Below, piece by piece: positions 8,601 through 16,557 of a stretch of 62,493 bases of DNA. The notes under the pieces were generated by a model that ran no database searches, was not told where the DNA came from, and worked only from the letters and a program-made list of their open reading frames with translations. Source of the stretch: Streptomyces diacarni (lineage in GTDB: Bacteria; Actinomycetota; Actinomycetes; Streptomycetales; Streptomycetaceae). The first letter of the stretch is position 1, and each line of letters opens with the position of its first letter. The translations under genes and the position numbers were made by a program. The DNA is taken from NCBI RefSeq assembly GCF_003323715.1, contig NZ_QOIN01000051.1, positions 1 through 62,493 of the forward strand, read 5' to 3'.

Positions 8601-9148
8601 GGCGCTTCGTCCGCGCCGGGCCCCTCGCCTTCGGGTACTCCGCTGTCGGACGCCGCGCCGTCAGGGCGTGCGCCGCCGACGGCTCCGCCCTCGCCCGAGG
8701 CCGGCTCGTCGCCGGACGTGTCACCACTGCGGGAAGCGCGCGAGCCGGCCGCGCGCGAGCTGGAGGTACCTGAGCCGGAGGTACCCGAGCCGGAGGTACC
8801 CGAGCTGGGCGTGCCCTCGTCGGAGGCTTCCCCGTCAGAGGTGCCCTCCGCGGACGCGTCCTCCGCGGAGGCGCCCTCGTCAGGGGTGGGTCTGTCACCG
8901 GGGGTGCCGCTGCCGTCGGAGTCCCCCGCGTTCGGGCGGCCGCCCGGCGCGGGCGTGGGCGCGGGGGTCCGGGGGCCGGGCTTCGCGCCGCGGGCGGTCC
9001 GCTTCGGGGCGGGGTCCGCCGCGGGGCCGGCCGGCTTGCCAGGATGCTCCCTCTTGGCCGGAGCGTCCCCCTGGGCCGGGCTCTTCTCGGGCGGGCCGTC
9101 CGACTCCGGCTCTCGGCCTTCGGCGTCGCTGTTCGGCTCGTCACTCAT
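5603..9148 (-). CDS. class A penicillin-binding protein with very long disordered N-terminus
   Basis: The 1181-aa protein polymerises and cross-links peptidoglycan. In order: about 440 cytoplasmic residues of low-complexity Ser/Gly/Ala/Pro/Glu, a transmembrane helix near 445-470 preceded by a Lys-rich stretch (KKGKKEKGKKGREKRRR), a GT51 glycosyltransferase domain (AAEDRDFYHE around 519, then GGGRQSGSTITQQ), and a transpeptidase domain with STFK near 799, SVN and KTG near 994. The last 100 residues are a Pro/Ser region and Gly-Asp repeats (DPGGGPGGDG). I start at the ATG behind GAGGAG; an upstream ATG (9277) lacks conserved content. The N-terminal extension is far longer than usual and contains a 15-nt DNA repeat near 8758-8810 coding for SGTSG units. 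It is divergent from the ABC-2 genes. Confidence 0.93.
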   Translation of the reverse strand: MSDEPNSDAEGREPESDGPPEKSPAQGDAPAKREHPGKPAGPAADPAPKRTARGAKPGPRTPAPTPAPGGRPNAGDSDGSGTPGDRPTPDEGASAEDASAEGTSDGEASDEGTPSSGTSGSGTSGSGTSSSRAAGSRASRSGDTSGDEPASGEGGAVGGARPDGAASDSGVPEGEGPGADEAPGKSRIPMTSSTPGKSRVPTTSSTPATSGPAEDDPSDGATEDDDAHSADPGTTPGTGTDGPGPSGHSGSPKGTAAAQPRPGTESNAAESSAAESDAPEGSTPEDGAAENAAAESGATRAIRTTSWGAAAAAAEAATHATPSPAGSGGTGTGSGTGTGGGSAATGGPAGGGDSATGGDTAAGTAAVGPASPAETAIMGQAAAGSGGPGAPGGFGGPDGPGAAQTPPAASDEAGMMEKKGKKEKGKKGREKRRRTGWRRLLPTWRMVLGGLLLIVLLISGALVAGYLLVSIPAPNEAAAAQTNVYLYADGSQIARDGDINRESVPLSKVPKETQHAVLAAEDRDFYHESAVDPQAMARAGWNMLTGGGRQSGSTITQQYVKNYYLSQDQTVTRKAKEFFIALKLDNEVSKNEVLQGYLNTSYFGRNAYGIQSAAHAYYGKEVKELTTEESAYLAALVNSPNAYDTRAHPENKKRAVARWKYVLDGMVEEGWLKKSDRKGMEFPEPDEPKPPRNMSGERGYLVEAVKNYLTSNNIIDEQRLRAGGFRITTTFQPKKQKAMRDAVDDKLMSKLDKKNRKIDKYVRAGGASVDPKTGKVVAMYGGIGFTEQYTNAATSREYQVGSTFKPFVFTSAVQNKSTTQDGRPIKLSTVYDGTNKREVVSDGQGTDYAPANEDDRSYGQIPVTTAMDKSVNSVFAQMGIDVGPKKVKQTAIDLGLPKTTPNLTEDGSIALGVATASPLDMAEAYATLANHGKHGHYSMVSKITRGGEVVDLPDHDSERAVSRAAADTTTASLRSVVEGGTGTAAQAAGRPAAGKTGTAEEDKAAWFAGYTPDLSTVIGVMGKDPANGAQKPLYGAGGQPRVNGGGFPAEIWGAYTKEALEGRPAKKFDLDTAGSGDVPSTRSPGSSPPPSGPPTSQGPSDQPSQPQEPSDDPSTPEPPTTGPPTSPGPSIPEIGGVDGGDPGGGPGGDGGNGDPGGGPGGDGAVGGDGDPGGGAPGVREW

Positions 9149-9366
9149 GTTCGCAGGGACTCCTCGTCCAATGGCGGGCGCTGCGTCGTACGCCCCGTAG
9201 AGCACTTTCGCAGCCTCCGTACCGCAGACCGAGCCGAGGGCGTGGTCGGGCCCTGTGGATATTCGATGGCCGTCCACGGGTCCGCCGGGCTAGGCTCCGT
9301 CGCTTCGCCCACGCTCGGTTCTCGTACGGAAGTGCTACTGGAAAGACGGTGGAGGAGCTCGAAAGG

Positions 9367-10173
9367 ATGCATCTGCTCCGTCTCAATCTCGCCGTGGCCG
9401 CGAGCGGCTTCCGGCGGTACGCCACCTACCGCGTCGCCACGGCGGCCGGCGTCTTCACCAACACCGTCTTCGGCTTCATTCTCGCTTATACGTTCATCGC
9501 TCTGTGGTACGAGCGTCCGCAGCTGGGCGGATACGACCAGTCGCAGGCGCTGACCTTCGTGTGGATCGGGCAGGCGATGCTGGCCACCGCCGCGCTGATG
9601 GGCGGCGGCTTCCAGGACGAGTTCCACGCACGCGTCAGGAACGGCGACGTCGCCATCGACCTCTACCGGCCCGTCGACCTCCAGCTGTGGTGGTTCGCCT
9701 CCGATCTGGGGCGGGCCGCGTTCCAGCTGCTGGGCCGCGGCCTGGTGCCCCTGGCCGTCGGGGCTTTCGCCTTCGAGCTGACGCTGCCGTCCTCTCCCAC
9801 AGTCTGGCTGCTGTTCCTGTGCGCCGTGTTCCTGGCGGTGGTGGTCAGCTTCGCGCTGCGCTATCTGTTCGCGCTGTGCGGCTTCTGGCTGCTGGACGCG
9901 ACGGGGCTCAGCGCCCTGTCCACCCTGCTGAGCGTGTTCTTCTCGGGGATGCTGCTGCCGCTGACGGTCTTCCCCGGCGCGTTCGGCGAGGTGGTGCGCC
10001 GGCTGCCGTGGGCGGCCACGCTCCAGGTGCCCGCCGACGTCCTGCTGGGGGAGAGCGGGGGCGGCGGTCTGGCGGGTCTCGGTTTCCAGTTGGCGTGGGC
10101 GGTGGTGCTGCTGGCCGCGGGGCGGCTGCTCCAGGCGGCCGCGACCCGCAAGGTGGTGGTCCAGGGTGGCTGA
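9367..10173 (+). CDS. ABC-2 type transporter permease (DUF990-like), first of pair
   Basis: This 268-aa membrane protein has about six hydrophobic segments (for example FTNTVFGFILAYTFIALW and VWLLFLCAVFLAVVVSFAL). Its layout, including FRNGDVAIDLYRPVDLQLWW-like motif between helices (here ARVRNGDVAIDLYRPVDLQ), matches the PF06182 ABC-2 permeases that occur in pairs beside one ATPase. The motif RNGD-hydrophobic-LxRP is shared with the next gene, supporting a heterodimer. The ATG at 9367 follows GGAGGAG at a good distance. Substrate unknown; an export or envelope role is likely. It overlaps the next permease by 8 bp. Confidence 0.88.
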   Translation: MHLLRLNLAVAASGFRRYATYRVATAAGVFTNTVFGFILAYTFIALWYERPQLGGYDQSQALTFVWIGQAMLATAALMGGGFQDEFHARVRNGDVAIDLYRPVDLQLWWFASDLGRAAFQLLGRGLVPLAVGAFAFELTLPSSPTVWLLFLCAVFLAVVVSFALRYLFALCGFWLLDATGLSALSTLLSVFFSGMLLPLTVFPGAFGEVVRRLPWAATLQVPADVLLGESGGGGLAGLGFQLAWAVVLLAAGRLLQAAATRKVVVQGG

Positions 10174-11041
10174 ACCGGGCGCCGTGGAACGCCGGGCGCC
10201 GGGGCGCGGGCTGTCGGCGCGCCGGGCGCTGGGCGGGGTGGCCTGGGGGTTGCGTGCGTACGGCTTCATCGCGGCGATGTGGGTCCGCTCGACGATGGCG
10301 TACCGCGCGTCGTTCGCGATGATGCTGGTGGCGAACTTCACGACGACGTTCCTCGACTTCGCCGCAATCATGATCATGTTCTCGCAGGTGGACGCGCTGG
10401 GCGGTTTCGCGCTGCCCGAGGTGGCCTTTCTCTACGGCACCTCCTGCGTCGCCTTCGGCCTGGCCGACCTGCTGCTGGGGGAGGCGGAGCGGATCGGCCG
10501 CCGGGTGCGCGACGGCACCATGGACATCCTGCTGACCCGGCCCGTGCCCGTCCTCAGCCAGATCGCGGCGGACAGGTTCGCGCTGCGCAGGCTGGGGCGG
10601 ATCACCCAGGGCGCGCTCGTCCTGGGCTGGTCGCTGACGCGGCTGGAACTGGAGTGGACGGCGGGCAGTGTGCTGCTGACCGTGTCGATGGTGCTGTGCG
10701 GAGGCCTCATCTTCGGCTGCCTGTTCGTACTCGGCGGCGCCTTCCAGTTCTGGGCGCAGGACGCCTCCGAGGTGCAGAACGCCTTCACCTACGGCGGCAC
10801 GACGCTGTTGCAGTACCCGCCCACCGTCTTCGGCAAGGAACTGGTGCGCGGGGCGACGTTCGTGGTGCCGCTGGCCTTCGTCAACTGGCTGCCCGCGCTG
10901 CGGGTGCTCGGCCGTGACGATCCGCTGGGACTGCCGGGGTGGGTGGACTTCGCCGCGCCCGCCGTGGCGCTGCTGTGCTGCGCGGGCACGGCGCTGGTGT
11001 GGCGGGCGGGGCTGCGCTCCTACCGCAGTACGGGGAGTTGA
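10166..11041 (+). CDS. ABC-2 type transporter permease (DUF990-like), second of pair
   Basis: The 291-aa partner permease starts at GTG inside the end of the previous gene. After a 25-residue basic tail it has about six membrane spans and the same inter-helix motif as its partner (RRVRDGTMDILLTRPVPVLSQ), showing the pair arose by duplication. It ends in GLRSYRSTGS, a tail common in this family. With its neighbour and the downstream ATPase it should form one exporter complex in the cytoplasmic membrane. No substrate clue is visible. Confidence 0.88.
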   Translation: MAEPGAVERRAPGRGLSARRALGGVAWGLRAYGFIAAMWVRSTMAYRASFAMMLVANFTTTFLDFAAIMIMFSQVDALGGFALPEVAFLYGTSCVAFGLADLLLGEAERIGRRVRDGTMDILLTRPVPVLSQIAADRFALRRLGRITQGALVLGWSLTRLELEWTAGSVLLTVSMVLCGGLIFGCLFVLGGAFQFWAQDASEVQNAFTYGGTTLLQYPPTVFGKELVRGATFVVPLAFVNWLPALRVLGRDDPLGLPGWVDFAAPAVALLCCAGTALVWRAGLRSYRSTGS

Positions 11042-11067
11042 CGGGTGACAAGAAGGGGTGGGAAGCC

Positions 11068-12057
11068 GTGCAGGAGGACGCGGGCGGGTCCGTGCGGGAC
11101 ACGGACGGCGCTTTCATCGACGTGCGGGATCTGCGGAAGACCTTCCGGGTGCGGCGCAGGAGCGGTCTGCTGCGCCGCACCAGCAGTGACGTGCACGCGG
11201 TCGACGGGATCTCCTTCACGCTGCGGCGCGGCGAGATGACCGGGTTCATCGGACCCAACGGGGCCGGCAAGTCGACGACGATCAAGATGCTCACCGGCAT
11301 CCTCTCGCCCAGCGGCGGGCGGCTGCGGGTCGCCGGGGTGGACCCCGCACGGGACCGCACGCGCCTGGTGCGCCGCATCGGCGTCGTCTTCGGGCAGCGC
11401 ACCACCTTGTGGTGGGACCTGCCGCTGCGCGACTCCTACGGCCTGGTGCGCCGCATGTACCGCATCCCGCGGGCCCGCTACGAGGAGAACCTGGCGCGCT
11501 GCGTGGAACTGCTGGAGCTGGGCGGGCTGCTGGACGTTCCCGTACGGCAGCTGTCGCTGGGGCAGCGGATGCGCGGCGACATCACGGCCGCGCTGCTGCA
11601 CGACCCTGACGTGCTGTATCTGGACGAGCCGACGATCGGGCTGGACGTCGTCAGCAAGGCGCGGGTGCGGGAGTTCCTGCTGCGCCTCAACGCTGAGCGC
11701 CGCACGACCGTGCTGCTGACGACGCACGACCTGAGCGACATCGAGCACCTGTGCGAGCGGGTCGTGGTCATCGACCACGGCCGCCTGATGTACGACGGGG
11801 CCCTCGCGGGGCTGCACGAGATCGGCAGCGGCGAGCGCACCCTGGTGGTGGACCTGGAGCGGGAGCTTCCGCCGATCGAGGGCATCGAGGGGGCCCGTAC
11901 CGTGCGCACCGAGGGCCCGCGCCAGTGGCTCACCTTCCCCGCCACGGCCAGCGCGGCGCCGCTGGTCTCCCGGATCGCGGCCGACTACCCGCTGGTGGAC
12001 CTGTCCCTGCGCGAGCCGGCCATCGAGGACGTGATCGCCAGAATGTACGCGGCCTGA
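11068..12057 (+). CDS. ABC transporter ATP-binding subunit (ABC-2 exporter)
   Basis: The 329-aa ATPase powers the two preceding permeases. Seen: Walker A GPNGAGKSTTIKML, an unusually placed Q-loop region (VVFGQRTTLWWDLPL), signature LSLGQRM, Walker B VLYLDEPTIGLDVVS and the switch His in TTHDLSDIEHLC. The FGQRTxLWWDLP Q-loop is typical of ATPases that partner PF06182 permeases. I chose the GTG at 11068, with AAGGGG upstream; the frame is open further 5' but that part overlaps the permease gene. A second GTG at 11092 is possible. Confidence 0.9.
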   Translation: MQEDAGGSVRDTDGAFIDVRDLRKTFRVRRRSGLLRRTSSDVHAVDGISFTLRRGEMTGFIGPNGAGKSTTIKMLTGILSPSGGRLRVAGVDPARDRTRLVRRIGVVFGQRTTLWWDLPLRDSYGLVRRMYRIPRARYEENLARCVELLELGGLLDVPVRQLSLGQRMRGDITAALLHDPDVLYLDEPTIGLDVVSKARVREFLLRLNAERRTTVLLTTHDLSDIEHLCERVVVIDHGRLMYDGALAGLHEIGSGERTLVVDLERELPPIEGIEGARTVRTEGPRQWLTFPATASAAPLVSRIAADYPLVDLSLREPAIEDVIARMYAA

Positions 12058-12214
12058 GGCGCCCCGGCAGGGGGCGCAGCGGGTCGCGGGGGGCCGCAGG
12101 GGGGCGTGGGGGCGGAGCCCCGCACCTTGACCGGCCGCCACGGCGATCGCCACGACGGCGAGGGTCCGGCCGCATCACCGACGACTGGCAGCGCCATTGA
12201 GGGGCGTCCCGCGC

Positions 12215-12299
12215 CAACGGCTGCCGCACTCCGACGGCTGCCGCACTCCGACGGTTGTCGCCCCCCGACGGCTGCCGCCCCCCGACGGCTGTCGCACTC
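12215..12299. repeat. 17-bp tandem repeat, five copies
   Basis: Five 17-bp units based on CGACGGCTGCCGCACTC run head to tail with small changes (CACTC versus CCCCC ends). They lie between the convergent ABC ATPase gene and the SGNH hydrolase gene and run into the hydrolase terminator. The rest of this 251-bp gap (12058-12214) shows only GC-rich sequence with no gene. Confidence 0.85.
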
Positions 12300-12308
12300 T
12301 GACAGCCG
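12286..12308 (-). terminator. hairpin terminator of the SGNH hydrolase gene
   Basis: CGGCTGTC and GACAGCCG form a perfect 8-bp stem with a 7-nt loop, starting at the base next to the stop codon of the hydrolase. The left arm is the last unit of the 17-bp repeat. Confidence 0.6.
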
Positions 12309-13619
12309 TCACAGCTTCGCGGGCCGCGACCCCTTCAGCAGCTGCAGGTCGAGTGCCTGGGCCATCGCCCGGTACCCGTTGTCGCTCGGATGCAGGTGAT
12401 CACCGGAGTCGTACGCCGCGCGCAGCCGCTCGGGGTGTGCGGGGTCCCGCAGCGCCGCGTCGAAGTCGACGACCGCGTCGAACACCTTGCCGGCCCTGAT
12501 CTCCTCGTTGACCGCCCGGCGCACGGCGTCCATCCGGGGGGTGTAGCCGCGGTGTCCGCCGAACGGCGTCAGCGTGGCGCCCACGACCCGCAGCCCGCGG
12601 GTGTGCGCCTGGCGCACGAGGTCCCGCAGCCCGTTCACGATCTTGACCGGATCGCGCTGCCGCGGCGGCTTGATGATGTCGTTGAGCCCCATCTCCACGA
12701 CGACGACCTTCACGCCCGTACGGGAGAGCACGTCGCGGTTGACACGGGTCAGCCCGCTCGGACCGTTGTTCGGCGAGAACTTGCTGCCGTCTACCAGGAC
12801 CCGGTTGCCGCTGATGCCCGAGTTCAGCACGCTGAGCCGGGGCGCGCCCCGCTCCGTGCGCAGCCGCTCGGCCAGAAAGTCGGTCCAGCGGTGGTTGGCG
12901 CCGGGGCTGGAGGTGATGCCGTCGGTGATCGAGTCCCCCAGCACCGCGACGGCCCCGTCGGTCTCGTTGCTCCACACGTCGACGGCGGTCAGGTACCGCC
13001 AGTACGGGCTCTGCTGGTTGAAGGCGGTGCCGGAGGTGTCCTCGGTGCGGTCGCCCCCGGCCACGTAGCTGGTCTGCCGGGCGTAGGGGTGGTAGGTCAC
13101 CGGGCCCGAGGGGGTGGGCGAGTACGTGGTGACCAGCAGGTCGGCGGCGTGCGGCACGTTGAGCCGCACCGCGTCGCTGGTGACCTCGCCGCCGGCCGGG
13201 ATGGTGACCGAGGGCTTGTTCCCGAAGCTGAGGCGGCGCATGCTGCCCGCCGCGGCCGTCGGGTTGCTGGGGGCCGCTGCCAGGGCGATCGTCGCGTGGG
13301 AGATCGTCAGCGGGCGGTTGCCGAACAGGTTGGAGAGCTGGATGCGCGCCTGGGTGCCGCCCACGGCGGTGTGCACCACGTTCCGTATCGACATGTTCGC
13401 GAACCCGTCGCGGCTGCGCGGCTCGGCCGCGGCCGGGGCCGCGGACCAGGTGCCGACCCACTGGCCCGAGGAGGCCGGGGCCGCCGGGTTGCGGGACTGC
13501 GGTGAGTCCTCACCCAGGCCCCCTTCGCCGCTGCCCGCCCCGATGAATATCGCGGTCGACACGAGGACCACGATCGCCGCAAGTCCGGCGAGCAGGGCAT
13601 AGCCCATGTTCCTGGTCAC
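12309..13619 (-). CDS. secreted or membrane-anchored SGNH/GDSL hydrolase
   Basis: This 436-aa protein is a serine esterase of the SGNH fold. After a short start it has one N-terminal hydrophobic segment (MGYALLAGLAAIVVLVSTAIFIGA) and a Gly/Ser linker, then a beta-rich region (QWVGTWSAAPAAAEP onward) and the catalytic domain: block I VLGDSITDG with the nucleophile Ser, a Gly in GISGN, block III MGLNDI with the oxyanion Asn, and DHLHPSDNGY carrying the Asp-His pair. This two-part layout is typical of Streptomyces extracellular esterases of the rhamnogalacturonan acetylesterase-like group. The GTG at 13619 has GAGGAG upstream; an extra 62-residue upstream frame lacks conserved features. Confidence 0.88.
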   Translation of the reverse strand: MTRNMGYALLAGLAAIVVLVSTAIFIGAGSGEGGLGEDSPQSRNPAAPASSGQWVGTWSAAPAAAEPRSRDGFANMSIRNVVHTAVGGTQARIQLSNLFGNRPLTISHATIALAAAPSNPTAAAGSMRRLSFGNKPSVTIPAGGEVTSDAVRLNVPHAADLLVTTYSPTPSGPVTYHPYARQTSYVAGGDRTEDTSGTAFNQQSPYWRYLTAVDVWSNETDGAVAVLGDSITDGITSSPGANHRWTDFLAERLRTERGAPRLSVLNSGISGNRVLVDGSKFSPNNGPSGLTRVNRDVLSRTGVKVVVVEMGLNDIIKPPRQRDPVKIVNGLRDLVRQAHTRGLRVVGATLTPFGGHRGYTPRMDAVRRAVNEEIRAGKVFDAVVDFDAALRDPAHPERLRAAYDSGDHLHPSDNGYRAMAQALDLQLLKGSRPAKL

Positions 13620-13945
13620 GTGCGCTGGTTCTCCTCGAACTGGACGGAGCCCAGGCTCCGGACGGTCGGCGGTGCCATGATCCCACGAAAGGGGCACGGA
13701 TCCCTTCCGGGGGCCGTGCGCTCCGGGGTCTGAAATACCTCCCGCCCTGGGGCTGGGGGAGGGTCGTCGCGACGCGGCACCGGGTCGTGGTTGATGTTGT
13801 TTCAATGCTGCCGATCAGACAGACGCGACAGAGCCGTCGTCCGTTCCACTCGGTTGCGGGCGAGAGAGAATGACACTCCGCGAACCGGTCCGAGGACCGG
13901 AGGCGGGGCGGTGATCAGGGGCGTCCACGGGGACGGTGGGAGCGG
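13620..13945. other. intergenic region, divergent promoters expected
   Basis: This 326-bp gap separates the divergent SGNH hydrolase and DUF445 genes and must hold both promoters. I see a relatively AT-containing stretch (GTTGATGTTGTTTCAATG near 13790) that is compatible with a promoter, but no clear -10/-35 pair or operator can be supported. Confidence 0.4.
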
Positions 13946-15598
13946 ATGGAACGGACAAATGAGGGCGAGTTGCTTGGCCATGATGATGCCCACGTGAAAG
14001 CCGTCACACGCGGCCGTTCCGCTTCTGGGGGATCCGGGGGATCCGGAGGCGGCGAGTCCCCCGGAGGCCTCGCGGTCCCCGGGGTGAGTGAACACGGCGC
14101 GTTGAGCCGATCGGGTGCCCCGGGCTCCTCCGCGGGCGCAGGGGGCGCGGCGGACGGCGCACGCGCGCCCGGTGAGTCCGGCGGGCCCGGTGGCGGGGCG
14201 GGCGGCTCCGGCGGTACGTCCGGGGGGTCCGGTCACGGCTCGGGCGGCGGGTCCGATGGCGGATCTGGCGGCGGACTCGGCGGTTCCGGGCGCGGGCCGG
14301 CGGGCGCTGGCGGATCCGGGAGCTCGGGGGGCGGGCCCGGGGGGTTCACCGCGGTTGACGAGGAGCGGCGGCGTGGCGTGCGCCGTATGAAGGCGATCGC
14401 CACCGGTGCCCTGCTGCTGATGGCCGCGGTCTTCGCGCTGGCCACCTGGGCCGAGCACGCGGGCGCGGGCGCGTGGACCGGTTACGTGGCGGCTGCCGCC
14501 GAGGCCGGCATGGTCGGCGCGCTCGCCGACTGGTTCGCCGTCACGGCGCTCTTCCGCCACCCGATGGGGCTGCCCATCCCGCACACCGCCATCATCCCGA
14601 CGAAGAAGGACCAACTGGGCCGGAGTCTCGGTGACTTCGTCGGCGAGAACTTCCTGTCCTCCGACGTCGTCCGCACCCGGCTGCGCGCCGTCGGTATCGG
14701 CAACCGGTTCGGGTCCTGGCTCGCCCAGCCGGAGAACGCCGACCGTGTGACGGCGGAACTGTCCACGGCGCTGCGCGGCGCGCTCACCGTACTGCGGGAC
14801 GCGGACGTGCAGGCCGTCGTCAGCGAGGCCATCACCCGCCGCGCCACGGCCAAAGAGGTGGCTCCGGGGCTCGGCGCGATGCTGGAGAAGATCGTCGCGG
14901 ACGGCGGCCACCGCCGCGTCGTCGACCTGGTGTGCACGCGGGCGGCCGAGTGGCTGGACGAGCACGGCGGCTCCGTCATGGACGCGGTCGCCGGCGGGGC
15001 GCCCGGCTGGACGCCGCGGTTCGTGGACCGCAGGATCGGCGAGCGGGTCTACCGCGAGCTGCTCCGCTTCGTCACGGAGATGCGGGACATGCCCGACCAC
15101 CCCGCGCGCGGCGCCGTCGACCGGTTCCTCACCGACTTCGCCGCCGATCTGCGCTCCGACCCCGACACGCGCGCCCGCGTCGAACGGCTCAAGAACGAGA
15201 CGCTGGCCCGTGACGAGGTGCAGGACCTGATCGCCTCCGTGTGGGGAGCCGTACGGTCGATGCTGGTGGCCGCGGCCGAGGACGAGCGCAGCGCATTGCG
15301 GGTGCGTGCCCGTGCCGCCCTGCTGTCGCTGGGGCAGCGACTGGCGTCCGACGGGCGGCTCCAGGGCAAGGTGGACGGCTGGATCGAGGGCGCCGCGGTC
15401 CACCTGGTGACCAGCTACCGGGACGAGATCACCTCGCTCATCTCGGAGACCGTCGCCGGCTGGGACGCCGAGCACACGTCCCGCAAGATCGAGGCCCACA
15501 TCGGCCGCGACCTGCAGTTCATCCGTATCAACGGCACCGTCGTGGGCTCACTGGCCGGTCTGGCGATCCACACGGTGGCCCACGTGCTGGGGGCCTGA
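13946..15598 (+). CDS. DUF445 membrane protein with Gly/Ser-rich N-terminus
   Basis: The 550-aa protein contains the DUF445 (YjiN-like) domain: one hydrophobic segment (ATGALLLMAAVFALATW, near 155), the conserved AAEAGMVGALADWFAVTALFRHPMG block with PIPHTAIIPTKKDQLG, then a long helical region, and a C-terminal hydrophobic anchor (VVGSLAGLAIHTVAHVLGA). The first 135 residues are nearly all Gly, Ser and Ala, an extension not part of the family and probably disordered. DUF445 proteins are inner-membrane proteins of unknown role. The ATG follows GGGAG-like sequence; an internal start after the Gly-rich part would also be plausible. Confidence 0.88.
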   Translation: MERTNEGELLGHDDAHVKAVTRGRSASGGSGGSGGGESPGGLAVPGVSEHGALSRSGAPGSSAGAGGAADGARAPGESGGPGGGAGGSGGTSGGSGHGSGGGSDGGSGGGLGGSGRGPAGAGGSGSSGGGPGGFTAVDEERRRGVRRMKAIATGALLLMAAVFALATWAEHAGAGAWTGYVAAAAEAGMVGALADWFAVTALFRHPMGLPIPHTAIIPTKKDQLGRSLGDFVGENFLSSDVVRTRLRAVGIGNRFGSWLAQPENADRVTAELSTALRGALTVLRDADVQAVVSEAITRRATAKEVAPGLGAMLEKIVADGGHRRVVDLVCTRAAEWLDEHGGSVMDAVAGGAPGWTPRFVDRRIGERVYRELLRFVTEMRDMPDHPARGAVDRFLTDFAADLRSDPDTRARVERLKNETLARDEVQDLIASVWGAVRSMLVAAAEDERSALRVRARAALLSLGQRLASDGRLQGKVDGWIEGAAVHLVTSYRDEITSLISETVAGWDAEHTSRKIEAHIGRDLQFIRINGTVVGSLAGLAIHTVAHVLGA

Positions 15599-15880
15599 GC
15601 GGGCGCGGCGGCGCCGGCGGTCTGCGACGCCATGTTCCAACTCGACGGCGGCCTGGCCTTCGCGCACGAGGACACCCCCGAGCCGCTGAAGGACGCCTTC
15701 GCCGCCCTGCTGGAAACCCTCGGCGAGGTTGCGGGGGAGGACGTCCACCCGGGGCTGTTCACCGAGGTGTTCTGGGCGGCCCTGCACGGGCTGGCGACCC
15801 TGACCCGCGCCGGACGGTTGCCACCGGGGGACGCCGAGCGGCGGGTGGAGCTGCTGGTGGACAGGCTCGCCGTACTCTGA
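15599..15880 (+). pseudogene. TetR-family regulator remnant (C-terminal ligand domain only)
   Basis: The frame starts directly after the DUF445 stop and codes about 93 residues ending in a natural TGA. The sequence (PEPLKDAFAALLETLG, then VFWAALHGLATLTRAGRLPP and VELLVDRLA) matches the C-terminal effector domain of TetR regulators, which carry WxALHGLAxL near their end. The HTH half is absent: nothing upstream in any frame resembles it, since the DUF445 gene occupies that space. An ATG at 15632 could give an 82-aa protein but there is no proper ribosome-binding site. It is best seen as a deletion remnant. Confidence 0.75.
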
Positions 15881-16491
15881 CGTGCCGCCGCCGCGACCCG
15901 GAGCGGTTGCGGCGCGAGATGAGCGCGCTCCACGCACGCGAGGGCGTCTCGCCGGTGGCCGGATGCCTGCCGACGCTGCTGCAACTGCCGGTGTTCTTCG
16001 TGATGTACCACGTCTTCACCACCGATGACGCGCTGCTGGAGCACACCCTGCTCGGGGCTCCGCTGGGCGGCCGCTGGATGGACGCGCTCGGGCACGGCGG
16101 TCCCGTGGGTGCGCACGGGCTCGTCTACGTGGGCCTGTTCGCGCTGACGCTCGCGGTGGCGGCCTGGACGTATGCGCGAATGCGGCGCGCGGCGGCGGCC
16201 CGGACCGCGGGAACGGCCGGCGCGGCCGGCACGCAGGGCGTGGCGGGCGTGGCGGAGGCGCCCGTACGGCCGGCGGGGCCGGCGCGGCTGTTGCCGCTGC
16301 TCTCGTTCGGGACCGTGGTCACGGTCGCGGTGGTGCCGCTGGCCGCCGCGCTGTACGTGGTGACGTCGATGACCTGGACCGCGTGCGAGCGGGCCGCGCT
16401 GCGGGCCGGGAGCGTTCCCGGTCGCGAGGGGGGCGAGGGGCACGAGGGACCGGAGAGGAAGCGGAAGCAGAGGCTACGGTCCAGTACGTGA
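15881..16491 (+). pseudogene. YidC/Oxa1-like insertase remnant, N-terminus missing
   Basis: Right after the TetR remnant's stop a second frame begins in the middle of a YidC-type protein: RRRDPERLRREMSALHAREG, then GVSPVAGCLPTLLQLPVFFVMYHVF, the conserved Oxa1 helix. Two further hydrophobic segments follow (GLVYVGLFALTLAVAAW and LSFGTVVTVAVVPLAAALY) and a basic tail. The family's first transmembrane helix and the Arg-bearing groove segment before the DPERL motif are missing. An ATG at 15919 could start a 190-aa product, but it would lack the insertase core. The homology breakpoint lies between 15880 and about 15895. Confidence 0.75.
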
Positions 16492-16557
16492 ACGTGGTCT
16501 TGTGGTTCTGAACGGGCTCTTGGAGGATCAGCTGATTCGCCTGGGAGGGAGAGCGAC

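Noticed and set aside
5579..9200. Long plus-strand frames (863 and 394 aa) opposite the PBP gene
   Set aside because: They mirror the PBP coding strand, show the codon bias of the other strand and have no motifs or ribosome sites.
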